The position numbers and the translations under genes were made by a program. The notes beneath the pieces are model-generated. The model made no database searches and was not told the origin of the DNA. It was given only the letters and a program-made list of their open reading frames with translations. DNA of 16,253 nt from an uncultured delta proteobacterium (GTDB taxonomy: Bacteria; Myxococcota_A; Bradymonadia; REDH01). Positions 1 to 13,369 of the stretch are shown one piece after another; within the stretch, counting starts at the first letter, position 1; each line of letters begins with the position of its first letter. Where the stretch lies: positions 1 through 16,253 of the forward strand of contig CAIQPA010000201.1 of assembly GCA_903873545.1 (NCBI GenBank). Reading direction: 5' to 3'.

Positions 1-141
1 GAGATCGTCATGCCTGGCGACAACGTCAAGCTGAAGGTCAAGCTCATCACCCCCATCGCCATGGACAAGGGTCTCCGCTTCGCAATTCGCGAAGGCGGCC
101 GCACTGTTGGCGCTGGCGTCGTCGCCACCATCCTCGTCTAA
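1..141 (+). CDS. tuf: Elongation factor Tu, C-terminal end (partial, first tuf copy)
   Basis: The window opens inside a reading frame whose last 46 codons encode the end of EF-Tu domain 3, finishing with TAA at 139-141. The protein end contains MPGDNVK, LITPIAMDKGLRFAIREGG and RTVGAGVV, which are hallmark EF-Tu C-terminal sequences that help bind aminoacyl-tRNA. EF-Tu is the GTPase that delivers aminoacyl-tRNA to the ribosomal A site in the cytoplasm. The start and about 350 codons lie upstream of the window, so nothing can be said about its promoter. A second tuf begins at 15523, so this genome has two copies flanking the whole cluster in direct orientation. The tRNA-Trp gene follows 24 bases after the stop. 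Confidence 0.97.
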   Translation, partial: EIVMPGDNVKLKVKLITPIAMDKGLRFAIREGGRTVGAGVVATILV

Positions 142-165
142 CTTCAGGCGGCTCCGGCCGCGTCA

Positions 166-238
166 AGGGCAGTAGCTCCAATGGTAGAGCAGCGGATTCC
201 AAATCCGCGTGTTGTGGGTTCGAATCCCTCCTGCCCTG
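166..238 (+). tRNA. trpT: tRNA-Trp (anticodon CCA)
   Basis: A full cloverleaf can be folded by hand. The acceptor stem is 166-172 with 231-237 (AGGGCAG/CTGCCCT). The D stem is 175-178 with 187-190 (GCTC/GAGC). The anticodon stem is 192-196 with 204-208 (GCGGA/TCCGC), with loop TTCCAAA and anticodon CCA at 199-201. The variable loop is GTGTT, the T loop is TTCGAAT, and the discriminator base is G238, as expected for tRNA-Trp. The T stem (214-218 with 226-230) has a U-U mismatch at position 50-64. CCA is not encoded (CT follows G238), so it must be added enzymatically. A small 5-bp hairpin at 148-161 lies between the tuf stop and the tRNA and has no U-tract. The gene is therefore probably co-transcribed with tuf and secE and released by RNase P and 3' processing. 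The tuf - tRNA-Trp - secE order is common in bacteria. Confidence 0.96.
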
Positions 239-292
239 CTCGCGAATTTCTCCGCAACGCGGCTACATCAAAGTCTCCGTAAGCAAGCATCC

Positions 293-676
293 ATGGAAAA
301 CGTCTCAAGATACGTAAGTATCGCCTACATTGTGCTCGGGGTCATCTTGGCCTGGGTACTCGCAAGGTCTTTTGAGCTCCTCCTTGGGCTCGCAGGCCCC
401 TCGGCCGACCCCGCTCTCGTCGCAGACCTCAAGCTCTCCGCGCTCCTCGGCCTCGTTGCATCCGTTGGGATCATCGTCGGCATCAACAAGAGCGCGCGCG
501 CGAGCACCTATGTGAACGAAGTCGCCATGGAGATGACCAAGGTCGCATGGCCTACCTCCGACGAGATCAAGAAGTCCTCATGGACCGTCATCTCTGTCGC
601 CGTCATCATCTCGATCTGCATCTTCCTGACCGATCTCTTCTGGCAGCTCCTCACGGGCGCCATTTTCCGCTCTTGA
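293..676 (+). CDS. secE: Preprotein translocase subunit SecE (three-TM form)
   Basis: 127-residue membrane protein of the SecYEG channel; SecE clamps SecY in the inner membrane. Three hydrophobic segments are visible at about residues 10-33, 48-64 and 97-120. The family signature lies before the last one: an amphipathic segment around EMTKVAWPTSDEIKKS (residues 80-95), with the conserved W86-P87, leading into the essential transmembrane helix. Many bacteria outside the gammaproteobacteria have only the last helix; this one has the longer three-helix architecture. The frame is open from 209, but that stretch lies partly inside the tRNA, so the ATG at 293 is chosen. No strong Shine-Dalgarno sequence is visible before it. 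Stops are tandem (TGA then TAG). nusG follows 20 bases later, the usual secE-nusG pair. Confidence 0.95.
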   Translation: MENVSRYVSIAYIVLGVILAWVLARSFELLLGLAGPSADPALVADLKLSALLGLVASVGIIVGINKSARASTYVNEVAMEMTKVAWPTSDEIKKSSWTVISVAVIISICIFLTDLFWQLLTGAIFRS

Positions 677-696
677 TAGCGACTCGGGACAACCAC

Positions 697-1254
697 ATGT
701 CGGAAGAAATCCAGAACAACTTCAAGTGGTATGTGCTGCATACGCACTCGGGCTTCGAGAAGAAGGCCAAGATCGGCCTCGAAGAAAGCGCCAAGAACCA
801 CCACCTTACCCATTGCTTGGGCGAGGTCATTATCCCCACCGAGACGCCCGCTGCCGACCCCAAGAAGGGCGAGAAGGCCGGCAAAGAAAAGAAGTTCTTC
901 CCGGGCTACATCCTGGTTCAGCTCGACCTGACCAAAGAGATGTGGCACATCGTCAAAGACACTCCTCGCATCATCGGCTTTGTCGGCAACGCCGTCACGC
1001 CGCCCCCCGTGCCGCCCAAAGAGATCGAGCGTATCCTCGGACAGATGAAGGATGGCCTCCGCCCCAGCAAGGCAGCAGCCACCTTCCATGTCGGCGACAG
1101 CGTCAAGGTCATCGATGGCCCCTTCAAGAACTTCTCCGGCGCCGTCGAAGAAGTGAACCAAGACAAGTCAAAAGTCCGGGTACTCGTCTCCATCTTTGGA
1201 CGCGCAACCCCGGTTGAACTCGATTTCGTACAAGTGGAGCCCGTCACCGCCTAG
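697..1254 (+). CDS. nusG: Transcription termination/antitermination factor NusG
   Basis: 185-residue protein that binds the RNA polymerase clamp through its N-terminal NGN domain and binds Rho or ribosomal protein S10 through its C-terminal KOW domain, coupling transcription to termination or translation. The N-terminus has the typical KWYVLHTHSGFEKKAK, and KFFPGYILVQL follows at about residues 67-77. The KOW domain starts near residue 128 with FHVGDSVKVIDGPFKNFSG and ends with VELDFVQVEPV. A short Lys/Ala-rich stretch (about residues 50-66) before the FFPGY motif looks slightly longer than usual. The frame is open upstream to 547, but that overlaps secE. The ATG at 697 has GGGA (687-690) in front and gives the standard N-terminus. 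It lies 20 bases after secE. Confidence 0.97.
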   Translation: MSEEIQNNFKWYVLHTHSGFEKKAKIGLEESAKNHHLTHCLGEVIIPTETPAADPKKGEKAGKEKKFFPGYILVQLDLTKEMWHIVKDTPRIIGFVGNAVTPPPVPPKEIERILGQMKDGLRPSKAAATFHVGDSVKVIDGPFKNFSGAVEEVNQDKSKVRVLVSIFGRATPVELDFVQVEPVTA

Positions 1255-1282
1255 GCGGCTCCATCATCGCTTGTACCATGCA

Positions 1283-1297
1283 GAGGGCTGGGCCCTC
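1283..1297 (+). other. Hairpin in the nusG-rplK spacer
   Basis: A perfect 6-bp stem, GAGGGC (1283-1288) with GCCCTC (1292-1297), closes a 3-base loop in the 72-base spacer before rplK. No U-tract follows, so it is not an intrinsic terminator. In E. coli, L1 represses its own operon by binding the rplK leader, so a structured leader here is plausible, but I cannot match this hairpin to the known L1 site. Confidence 0.35.
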
Positions 1298-1326
1298 ACG
1301 GCATTCACCGACATGGGAGATGAATC

Positions 1327-1755
1327 ATGGCAAAGAAGATAACAGCAGTTGTGAAGTTGCAACTCAAGGCAGGGAAGGCCACGCCAGCCCCGCCCGTCGG
1401 ACCGGCGCTCGGTCAGCATGGCTTGAACTTGATGGAGTTCTGCAAGCAGTTCAATGCGCAGACGGCCGACAAGGGCGACCTGATCATCCCCGTGTTGATC
1501 ACCGTCTACAGCGACCGCTCCTTCACCTTCATCCTCAAGACCCCCCCAGCCTCCGTGCTGATCCGCAAGGAGCTGGGACTCTCGAAGGGCTCGGCTGTCC
1601 CCAACCGCGATAAGGTCGGCAAACTGACCGCAGCGCAGGTGGAGTCCATCGCCAAGCAGAAGCTCACTGACCTCAATACCGAATCCCTCGAAGCTGCAAA
1701 GCGTACCATTGAAGGTACCGCGCGCTCCATGGGCGTCGACATCGTTCGTAACTAG
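1327..1755 (+). CDS. rplK: 50S ribosomal protein L11
   Basis: 142 residues, the normal L11 length. L11 binds the GTPase-associated region of 23S rRNA at the base of the stalk, takes part in factor-dependent GTP hydrolysis, and is needed for RelA-type stringent signalling. The N-terminal domain shows the proline-rich thiostrepton-region motif PPVGPALGQHGLNLMEFC (residues 21-38). The rRNA-binding C-terminal domain carries KTPPAS and ends with EGTARSMGVDIV. The start ATG is preceded by GGGAG (1315-1319). The stop TAG (1753-1755) overlaps the Shine-Dalgarno sequence of rplA, consistent with translational coupling of L11 and L1. Confidence 0.98.
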   Translation: MAKKITAVVKLQLKAGKATPAPPVGPALGQHGLNLMEFCKQFNAQTADKGDLIIPVLITVYSDRSFTFILKTPPASVLIRKELGLSKGSAVPNRDKVGKLTAAQVESIAKQKLTDLNTESLEAAKRTIEGTARSMGVDIVRN

Positions 1756-1767
1756 GAGAACTGACCC

Positions 1768-2463
1768 ATGCGCACTCAAAGCAAGCGTCTCAACGCAGCC
1801 CGTACGCAGGTCGATCGCCTGCGCGCCTACCCGGTGCTCGCGGCATTCGAACTCGTCAAGCAGACGGCCTCTACCAAGTTCAATGAGACCGTCGATGTCG
1901 CCGTAAATCTCGGTGTCGATCCCCGCCATGCTGACCAGATGGTCCGCGGCGCGGTCGTTCTCCCCCACGGCACCGGCAAGACCATTCGCGTCGCTGTCTT
2001 CGCCAAGGGTGAGAAGGAGCGCGAGGCCCGTGAGGCCGGCGCCGATATCGTTGGCGGCGACGAACTCGCCCAGCGCATCCAGGAAGGCTTCATGGACTTC
2101 GATGCCACCATCGCCACCCCGGACATGATGGGTGTCGTTGGTCGCCTCGGCCGGGTCCTCGGACCTCGCGGCCTGATGCCCAACCCGAAGGTCGGCACCG
2201 TCACCTTTGACGTCGCCCAGGCCGTCCGTGACATGAAGGCCGGTCGTGTTGAGTTCCGCGTCGAAAAGGCCGGTATCCTCCACGCCCCCCTCGGCAAGGC
2301 CTCCTTCACCGCCGAGCAGCTCGCCGATAATTTCGCCGCGCTCATCGACACCCTCAACCGCCTCAAGCCCGCAACGGCCAAGGGCACCTACATGCGCCGG
2401 ATCACGGTCTCCAGCACCATGGGGCCCGGCGTTCGCGTCGAACTCGGATCGACAGTCGCTTGA
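1768..2463 (+). CDS. rplA: 50S ribosomal protein L1
   Basis: 231 residues, the usual size. L1 forms the mobile L1 stalk that helps release deacylated tRNA from the E site, and in many bacteria it represses translation of the L11-L1 messenger. Hallmarks are VDVAVNLGVDPRHADQMVRG (residues about 39-58), VVLPHGTGK, and the near-invariant LGPRGLMPNPKVGTVT (about residues 131-146). The C-terminus has KGTYMRRITVSSTMGPGV. The ATG at 1768 follows AGGAGA (1754-1759), which begins within the rplK stop codon. After the stop TGA (2461-2463) comes a 186-base spacer holding an attenuator before rplJ. Confidence 0.98.
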   Translation: MRTQSKRLNAARTQVDRLRAYPVLAAFELVKQTASTKFNETVDVAVNLGVDPRHADQMVRGAVVLPHGTGKTIRVAVFAKGEKEREAREAGADIVGGDELAQRIQEGFMDFDATIATPDMMGVVGRLGRVLGPRGLMPNPKVGTVTFDVAQAVRDMKAGRVEFRVEKAGILHAPLGKASFTAEQLADNFAALIDTLNRLKPATAKGTYMRRITVSSTMGPGVRVELGSTVA

Positions 2464-2526
2464 TCTTAGGCGCGCGGGCCGCTAGGAGCCCCTCGCTACA
2501 CACATCGCGTCGCCGCGGTCTGAGAA

Positions 2527-2589
2527 GTCGGTGCCTTCGGGCTTAATTTCCGGCGGAGATCGAATGGAACGCTCGCAGCAATGCGCAGC
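2527..2589 (+). promoter_or_regulatory. Candidate L10 leader (autoregulatory RNA) before rplJ
   Basis: The rplA-rplJ spacer can fold into a structured RNA. GTCGG (2527-2531) pairs with CCGGC (2550-2554) and encloses GCC-UUCG-GGC (2533-2542), followed by an unpaired CUUAAU stretch. Next, GCTCGCA (2571-2577) can pair with TGCG and AGC (2582-2589, one bulged C) around a GCAA tetraloop. That second hairpin uses the first three bases of the terminator 5' arm (2587-2589), so the two are mutually exclusive, as in an antiterminator/terminator switch. L10-L12 complexes are known to bind leaders of this kind upstream of rplJ. Assignment to that family rests on position, fold and the UUAAU plus GGCGGAGAU sequence; it has not been confirmed by a covariance search. 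Confidence 0.5.
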
Positions 2590-2623
2590 CCCGTTCGCCT
2601 CTTTTGAACGGGGCTTTGTTTTT
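2587..2623 (+). terminator. Intrinsic terminator/attenuator in the rplJ leader
   Basis: A perfect 10-bp GC-rich stem, AGCCCCGTTC (2587-2596) with GAACGGGGCT (2606-2615), closes a 9-base loop and runs straight into a U-rich tract (TTTGTTTTT, 2615-2623). It has every feature of a Rho-independent terminator. It lies only 26 bases before the rplJ start and downstream of folded leader RNA, so it more likely sets the level of L10/L12 read-through than ends the operon outright. Confidence 0.85.
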
Positions 2624-2649
2624 CTCTCTACCCAACATCGGGAATCATC

Positions 2650-3174
2650 ATGAACCGCACACAGAAAGCCGAGTCCGTCGAGGCCCTCAAGGCCGAACTT
2701 GCTGGAGCGCCCGCGATCGTCGCGACCTCCATCACCGGCATCAGCGTCAACGACGTCAACGAGTTCCGCCGCCGCCTCCGGGCCCAGGGCGCGAACCTCG
2801 AAGTCGTCAAGAACACGCTTGCCCGTCTGGCCCTTGCTGACAGCGACGCAAAGATCTTCGGCGATAGCCTCAAGGGCCCCATGGCCCTCGCCTATCACCC
2901 CACCGACCCCGTCGCAGCGGCGAAGGTCGTTCTCTCCTTCAAGAAGGAGAAGGACAAGCTTGGCGTTCACGGCGGTTACTTTGCCGGCCAGCTCCTCGAC
3001 ACCGCTGGCGTTGAGGCCCTCTCCAAGATGCCGAGCCGCGACGAGCTTCGCTCCTCCTTCCTCAACCTCCTCATGGCGGTCCCGACCAAGGCCGTCCGCA
3101 CCCTCGCGGCTGCGCCGACCTCCTTCCTCACAGTTCTTACCGCGCGCAAGGCAAGCCTCGAAGAGGCTGCCTAG
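2650..3174 (+). CDS. rplJ: 50S ribosomal protein L10
   Basis: 174 residues. L10 anchors L12 dimers to the large subunit, forming the flexible stalk that recruits translation GTPases, and it is the usual autorepressor of its own messenger. The N-terminal globular domain shows NRTQKAESVEALKAEL, a central SVNDVNEFRRRLRAQGAN (about residues 32-49) and VVKNTLARLAL (about 52-62), all typical of L10. GYFAGQLLDTAGVEALSKMP (about 114-133) precedes the C-terminal helix that carries the L12 dimers. The number of dimers cannot be read from the sequence. The ATG at 2650 follows GGGAA (2640-2644). rplL starts 66 bases after the stop. Confidence 0.97.
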   Translation: MNRTQKAESVEALKAELAGAPAIVATSITGISVNDVNEFRRRLRAQGANLEVVKNTLARLALADSDAKIFGDSLKGPMALAYHPTDPVAAAKVVLSFKKEKDKLGVHGGYFAGQLLDTAGVEALSKMPSRDELRSSFLNLLMAVPTKAVRTLAAAPTSFLTVLTARKASLEEAA

Positions 3175-3203
3175 TTCGTCGTCCCCTCGTCTTTTCAACT
3201 CTC

Positions 3204-3220
3204 GCCGTCGTCGTGACGGC
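3204..3220 (+). other. Hairpin between rplJ and rplL
   Basis: A perfect 6-bp stem, GCCGTC (3204-3209) with GACGGC (3215-3220), and 5-base loop lie in the 66-base spacer before rplL. The terminal arm ends 9 bases before the GGAA Shine-Dalgarno sequence (3230-3233). No U-tract follows. It could be an RNase processing site or could affect L12 translation, which must exceed L10 about fourfold or more. Its function is unproven. Confidence 0.4.
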
Positions 3221-3240
3221 ACAACCAATGGAACCATCCC

Positions 3241-3615
3241 ATGGCAACCCGCGAATCTGTCGTCGAATACCTCTCTAACCTCAATGTCATGGAACTCGCC
3301 GGCCTCGTGAAGGAGCTCGAGGAGAAGTGGGGCGTGTCGGCTGCTGCCGCCGTCTCCGCCGCTCCCGCCGCTGCTGCCCCGGCCGCCGCTGCCGCCGTCG
3401 AGCAGACCGAGTTCACCGTCGTCCTCGAGGCCGCTGGCGATAACAAGATCGGCGTCATCAAGGTCGTTCGTGAGATCACCGCGCTCGGCCTCAAGGAGGC
3501 CAAGGACCTCGTCGAGGCCGCGCCGAAGCCCATCAAGGAGGGTATCTCCAAGGATGAGGCCACCGCCCTCAAGAAGAAGCTCGAGGAAGCTGGCGCAAAG
3601 GTCGCTCTCAAGTAA
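3241..3615 (+). CDS. rplL: 50S ribosomal protein L7/L12
   Basis: 124 residues. L12 is the multicopy acidic stalk protein that recruits IF2, EF-Tu, EF-G and RF3 to the ribosome. The N-terminal dimerisation and L10-binding helices are residues 1-32. A long Ala/Pro hinge follows (about 33-53, nearly all Ala with a few Pro, Val and Ser). The C-terminal factor-binding domain contains EFTVVLEAAGDNKIGVIKVV (57-76), REITALGLKEAKDLVE (77-92) and the conserved end ALKKKLEEAGAKVALK. The start has GGAA 7 bases upstream. An attenuator-like hairpin follows 24 bases after the stop. Confidence 0.98.
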   Translation: MATRESVVEYLSNLNVMELAGLVKELEEKWGVSAAAAVSAAPAAAAPAAAAAVEQTEFTVVLEAAGDNKIGVIKVVREITALGLKEAKDLVEAAPKPIKEGISKDEATALKKKLEEAGAKVALK

Positions 3616-3639
3616 TCTCTGCCTTCCAGGCTAGGATCG

Positions 3640-3670
3640 CGCGCAGCTTGCCTGCGCGTTTTCCGTTTTT
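3640..3670 (+). terminator. Intrinsic terminator/attenuator between rplL and rpoB
   Basis: CGCGCAG (3640-3646) pairs with CTGCGCG (3652-3658) around a 5-base loop. A further G-U pair (3639-3659) is possible. TTTTCCGTTTTT follows (3659-3670). The U-tract is interrupted by CCG, so termination may be partial. In E. coli an attenuator in the same place lets only a fraction of polymerases continue from rplL into rpoBC, and this hairpin probably does the same job. Confidence 0.75.
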
Positions 3671-3696
3671 GCGCCTCAGCCGGCGCCTTGCTCCCC

Positions 3697-3725
3697 TTGA
3701 CGAACGCGCCGTCCTCTTCTACACC
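3697..3725 (+). promoter_or_regulatory. Candidate sigma70-type promoter for rpoBC
   Basis: TTGACG (3697-3702, five of six bases of the consensus -35) is followed after exactly 17 bases by TACACC (3720-3725), a weak -10 that matches three of six. It lies just after the rplL-rpoB attenuator and about 230 bases before rpoB, where it could supply extra rpoBC transcript. The poor -10 keeps this tentative. Confidence 0.35.
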
Positions 3726-3738
3726 ACCGCTCCGCTAT

Positions 3739-3763
3739 GTTCTGAGAGTTCCACTTTCAGAAC
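3739..3763 (+). other. Strong hairpin / inverted repeat in the rpoB leader
   Basis: GTTCTGAGAG (3739-3748) pairs with CTTTCAGAAC (3754-3763), giving 10 continuous base pairs including one G-U, closed by the 5-base loop TTCCA. No U-tract follows, so it is not a terminator. It begins 13 bases after the -10 of the candidate rpoB promoter, close to the predicted transcript start. It could be a 5' stabilising stem, a protein-binding RNA element or, as DNA, an operator with GTTCTGA half-sites. The rest of the 338-base rpoB leader shows only smaller hairpins and no convincing gene. Confidence 0.55.
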
Positions 3764-3845
3764 GCTCCCCGTGACCCCCGCTGTTCGAATCCGACTGACT
3801 CTGTCAATCATCGGAAAGGGAATTTCCCCCTCCCTCCGTTCGTTC

Positions 3846-3860
3846 GCGTGGACCCCACGC
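3846..3860 (+). other. Small hairpin in the rpoB leader
   Basis: GCGTGG (3846-3851) pairs perfectly with CCACGC (3855-3860) around a 3-base loop, about 95 bases before the rpoB start. No U-rich run follows. It adds to the impression of a structured rpoB leader but has no assigned role. Confidence 0.3.
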
Positions 3861-3942
3861 AACCTCGTACCGTCGCTGGTCTCTGGCGATGGAGCGGGGC
3901 ATTTGTTTGCACTTTATCAACGGGTTCAACCCCCTGTCTCTT

Positions 3943-3948
3943 AGGTGA
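3943..3948 (+). promoter_or_regulatory. Shine-Dalgarno sequence fixing the rpoB start
   Basis: AGGTGA lies 5 bases before the ATG at 3954. An alternative GTG at 3945 lies inside this AGGTGA and would leave no ribosome binding site of its own, so the ATG at 3954 is preferred. Confidence 0.75.
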
Positions 3949-3953
3949 ACTGG

Positions 3954-8111
<4,158 letters not shown>

Positions 8112-8170
8112 GGCCCGCCCGAACGCTACCGCATCATTTCGCTTTGAATTCTCATTTCTAGGGTGAAGCC

Positions 8171-12253
<4,083 letters not shown>

Positions 12254-12269
12254 AATCCCCCGTCTTTGC

Positions 12270-12310
12270 AGCGCCGCGCGGCCTCAGGTCTCGCGGCGCT
12301 TGCCGTTTTT
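12270..12310 (+). terminator. Intrinsic terminator after rpoC
   Basis: A perfect 9-bp stem, AGCGCCGCG (12270-12278) with CGCGGCGCT (12292-12300), closes a 13-base loop, and TGCCGTTTTT follows. The U-tract starts five bases after the stem. It lies 16 bases after the rpoC stop and just before the rpsL promoter candidate, so it probably ends the rpoBC transcript. Confidence 0.75.
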
Positions 12311-12326
12311 GTGAGGACCCGCCCGC

Positions 12327-12355
12327 TTGACCTTGTCTTGACGGGCGGCTATACA
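12327..12355 (+). promoter_or_regulatory. Sigma70-type promoter for the str operon (rpsL)
   Basis: TTGACC (12327-12332) matches five of six -35 bases, and after exactly 17 bases TATACA (12350-12355) matches four of six -10 bases. It sits between the rpoC terminator and rpsL, with a predicted start near 12362 and a leader of about 46 bases. The hexamer CTTGAC occurs twice, at 12326-12331 and 12337-12342, 11 bases apart (one helical turn), which could be coincidence or a binding site. Confidence 0.6.
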
Positions 12356-12373
12356 CGGCCTCCCTCTAGGACC

Positions 12374-12386
12374 GCCCCATCGGGGC
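12374..12386 (+). other. Hairpin in the rpsL 5' leader
   Basis: GCCCC (12374-12378) pairs with GGGGC (12382-12386) around ATC, about 12 bases after the predicted transcript start. No U-tract follows. It may simply protect the 5' end of the str messenger. Confidence 0.35.
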
Positions 12387-12407
12387 CTCTTCGGATTTTC
12401 GAGACAA

Positions 12408-12779
12408 ATGCCCACGATTAACCAGCTTGTCCGTAGCGGACGCGAACTGCAGCGCACGAAGACCTCGGCGCCTGCGCTTCGCTCCTGCCCCCAGAAGCGC
12501 GGCGTTTGCACGCGCGTCTACACCACGACCCCCAAGAAGCCCAACTCGGCGCTTCGCAAGGTTGCGCGTGTTCGCCTGACGAACGGCATGGAAGTCACCT
12601 CCTACATCCCGGGCGAAGGTCACAACCTTCAAGAGCACTCGGTCGTCCTCATCCGTGGCGGCCGCGTCAAGGACCTTCCGGGCGTCCGTTATCACATCAT
12701 CCGTGGCACGCTCGATGCGACTGGCGTTAGCGCCCGTCGTCAGGCGCGCTCAAAGTACGGCGCCAAGCGTCCCAAGTAG
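12408..12779 (+). CDS. rpsL: 30S ribosomal protein S12
   Basis: 123 residues, the standard S12 length. S12 lies at the decoding centre and governs accuracy. Recognisable segments are PTINQLVRSGR at the N-terminus, KRGVCTRVYTTTPKKPNSALRK (from residue 30), HNLQEHSVVLIRGGRVKDLPG, and the basic end KQARSKYG-like (here RQARSKYGAKRPK). The streptomycin-determining lysines K43 and K88 are both present, so the protein is of the sensitive type. D89 is the usual methylthiolation site. Only a weak GAG (12401-12403) is seen as a ribosome binding site. It is the first gene of the str operon, and rpsG follows 39 bases later. Confidence 0.98.
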   Translation: MPTINQLVRSGRELQRTKTSAPALRSCPQKRGVCTRVYTTTPKKPNSALRKVARVRLTNGMEVTSYIPGEGHNLQEHSVVLIRGGRVKDLPGVRYHIIRGTLDATGVSARRQARSKYGAKRPK

Positions 12780-12818
12780 TTTCGTTTCACCGACTGGTTA
12801 TCTTTCTAAGGGAATCCC

Positions 12819-13292
12819 ATGCCACGCAGGCGAGAAGTACCTAAGCGTCCTATGATGCCCGACCCGAAGTATGGCGACAAGCTTGTCACCCGCTTCGTCA
12901 ACAGCCTGATGGTCGCAGGCAAGAAGAGCACCGCGGAGTCGATTCTCTACGGCGCGCTTGATATCCTTGAAGAGCGCAGCAAGGGTGAGAACCCTGTCGA
13001 GATCTTCCGCAAGGCCGTCGAGAATGTAAAGCCCGCCGTCGAGGTCAAGAGCCGTCGCGTTGGTGGCTCCACCTACCAGGTGCCGGTCGAAGTCCGCGCT
13101 GAGCGTCGTGTCGCTTTGTCGGTCCGTTGGCTCATCCAGGCTGCCCGCTCGCGTGGCGAGCGTACCATGATGGAGAAGCTCGCCAATGAGCTCCTCGACG
13201 CTGCCAACATCCGTGGCGCTGCCATCAAGAAGAAAGACGAGACGCACCGCATGGCCGACGCCAACAAGGCGTTTGCTCACTACCGCTGGTAA
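12819..13292 (+). CDS. rpsG: 30S ribosomal protein S7
   Basis: 157 residues. S7 is the primary binder that nucleates assembly of the 30S head and contacts E-site tRNA; in E. coli it also represses the str operon. It has the typical PRRREVPKRPMMPDPKYG start, LVTRFVNSLMVAGKKSTAE (residues about 22-40), VEVKSRRVGGSTYQVPVEVR (about 74-93) and the C-terminal KKKDETHRMADANKAFAHYRW, the KREDTHRMAEANKAF-type signature. The ATG at 12819 has AAGGGA (12808-12813) 5 bases upstream. A 77-base spacer with two stable hairpins separates it from fusA. Confidence 0.98.
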   Translation: MPRRREVPKRPMMPDPKYGDKLVTRFVNSLMVAGKKSTAESILYGALDILEERSKGENPVEIFRKAVENVKPAVEVKSRRVGGSTYQVPVEVRAERRVALSVRWLIQAARSRGERTMMEKLANELLDAANIRGAAIKKKDETHRMADANKAFAHYRW

Positions 13293-13299
13293 TCGCCGC

Positions 13300-13318
13300 G
13301 TTCAGGTTCTTCCTGAAC
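13300..13318 (+). other. Hairpin after rpsG
   Basis: GTTCAGG (13300-13306) pairs perfectly with CCTGAAC (13312-13318) around a 5-base loop, 8 bases after the rpsG stop. The following bases (TGAAACTCTCTT) are not a proper U-tract. It could protect the rpsL-rpsG messenger 3' end after processing. Confidence 0.5.
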
Positions 13319-13333
13319 TGAAACTCTCTTGCT

Positions 13334-13355
13334 GAGCCGGCCCTAGGGTCGGCTC
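13334..13355 (+). other. GC-rich hairpin just before fusA
   Basis: GAGCCGGCC (13334-13342) pairs with GGTCGGCTC (13347-13355), 9 bp with one G-U, around the tetraloop CTAG. GTCTTGTATGTG follows, a poor U-tract, so at most it is a weak attenuator. It ends 14 bases before the annotated fusA start, where it could obstruct ribosome access or mark an RNase cut site. Confidence 0.55.
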
Positions 13356-13369
13356 GTCTTGTATGTGCC

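Noticed and set aside
209..292. N-terminal extension of SecE starting in the tRNA.
   Set aside because: It would begin inside the tRNA-Trp gene, and the extra residues are not like SecE. ATG 293 gives the usual protein.
547..696. N-terminal extension of NusG.
   Set aside because: It overlaps secE in another frame, and ATG 697 gives the canonical NusG N-terminus.
2460..2488. TTGATC, 17 bases, TAGGAG as a promoter for rplJ.
   Set aside because: Both boxes are poor and the -35 overlaps the rplA stop; not distinguishable from chance.
1264..3237. Minus-strand frames opposite rplK-rplA (1264-2283) and rplJ (2482-3237).
   Set aside because: These are shadows of strongly biased ribosomal protein genes, with no motif and no ribosome binding site.
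3648..3944. A 98-codon plus-strand frame filling the rplL-rpoB spacer, ending just before rpoB; possible leader peptide.
   Set aside because: It can start only at a TTG inside the attenuator loop, has no internal Met and no ribosome binding site, and the sequence resembles no protein family.
3945..3953. GTG start for rpoB three codons upstream.
   Set aside because: The GTG lies inside the AGGTGA that serves as the ribosome binding site for ATG 3954.
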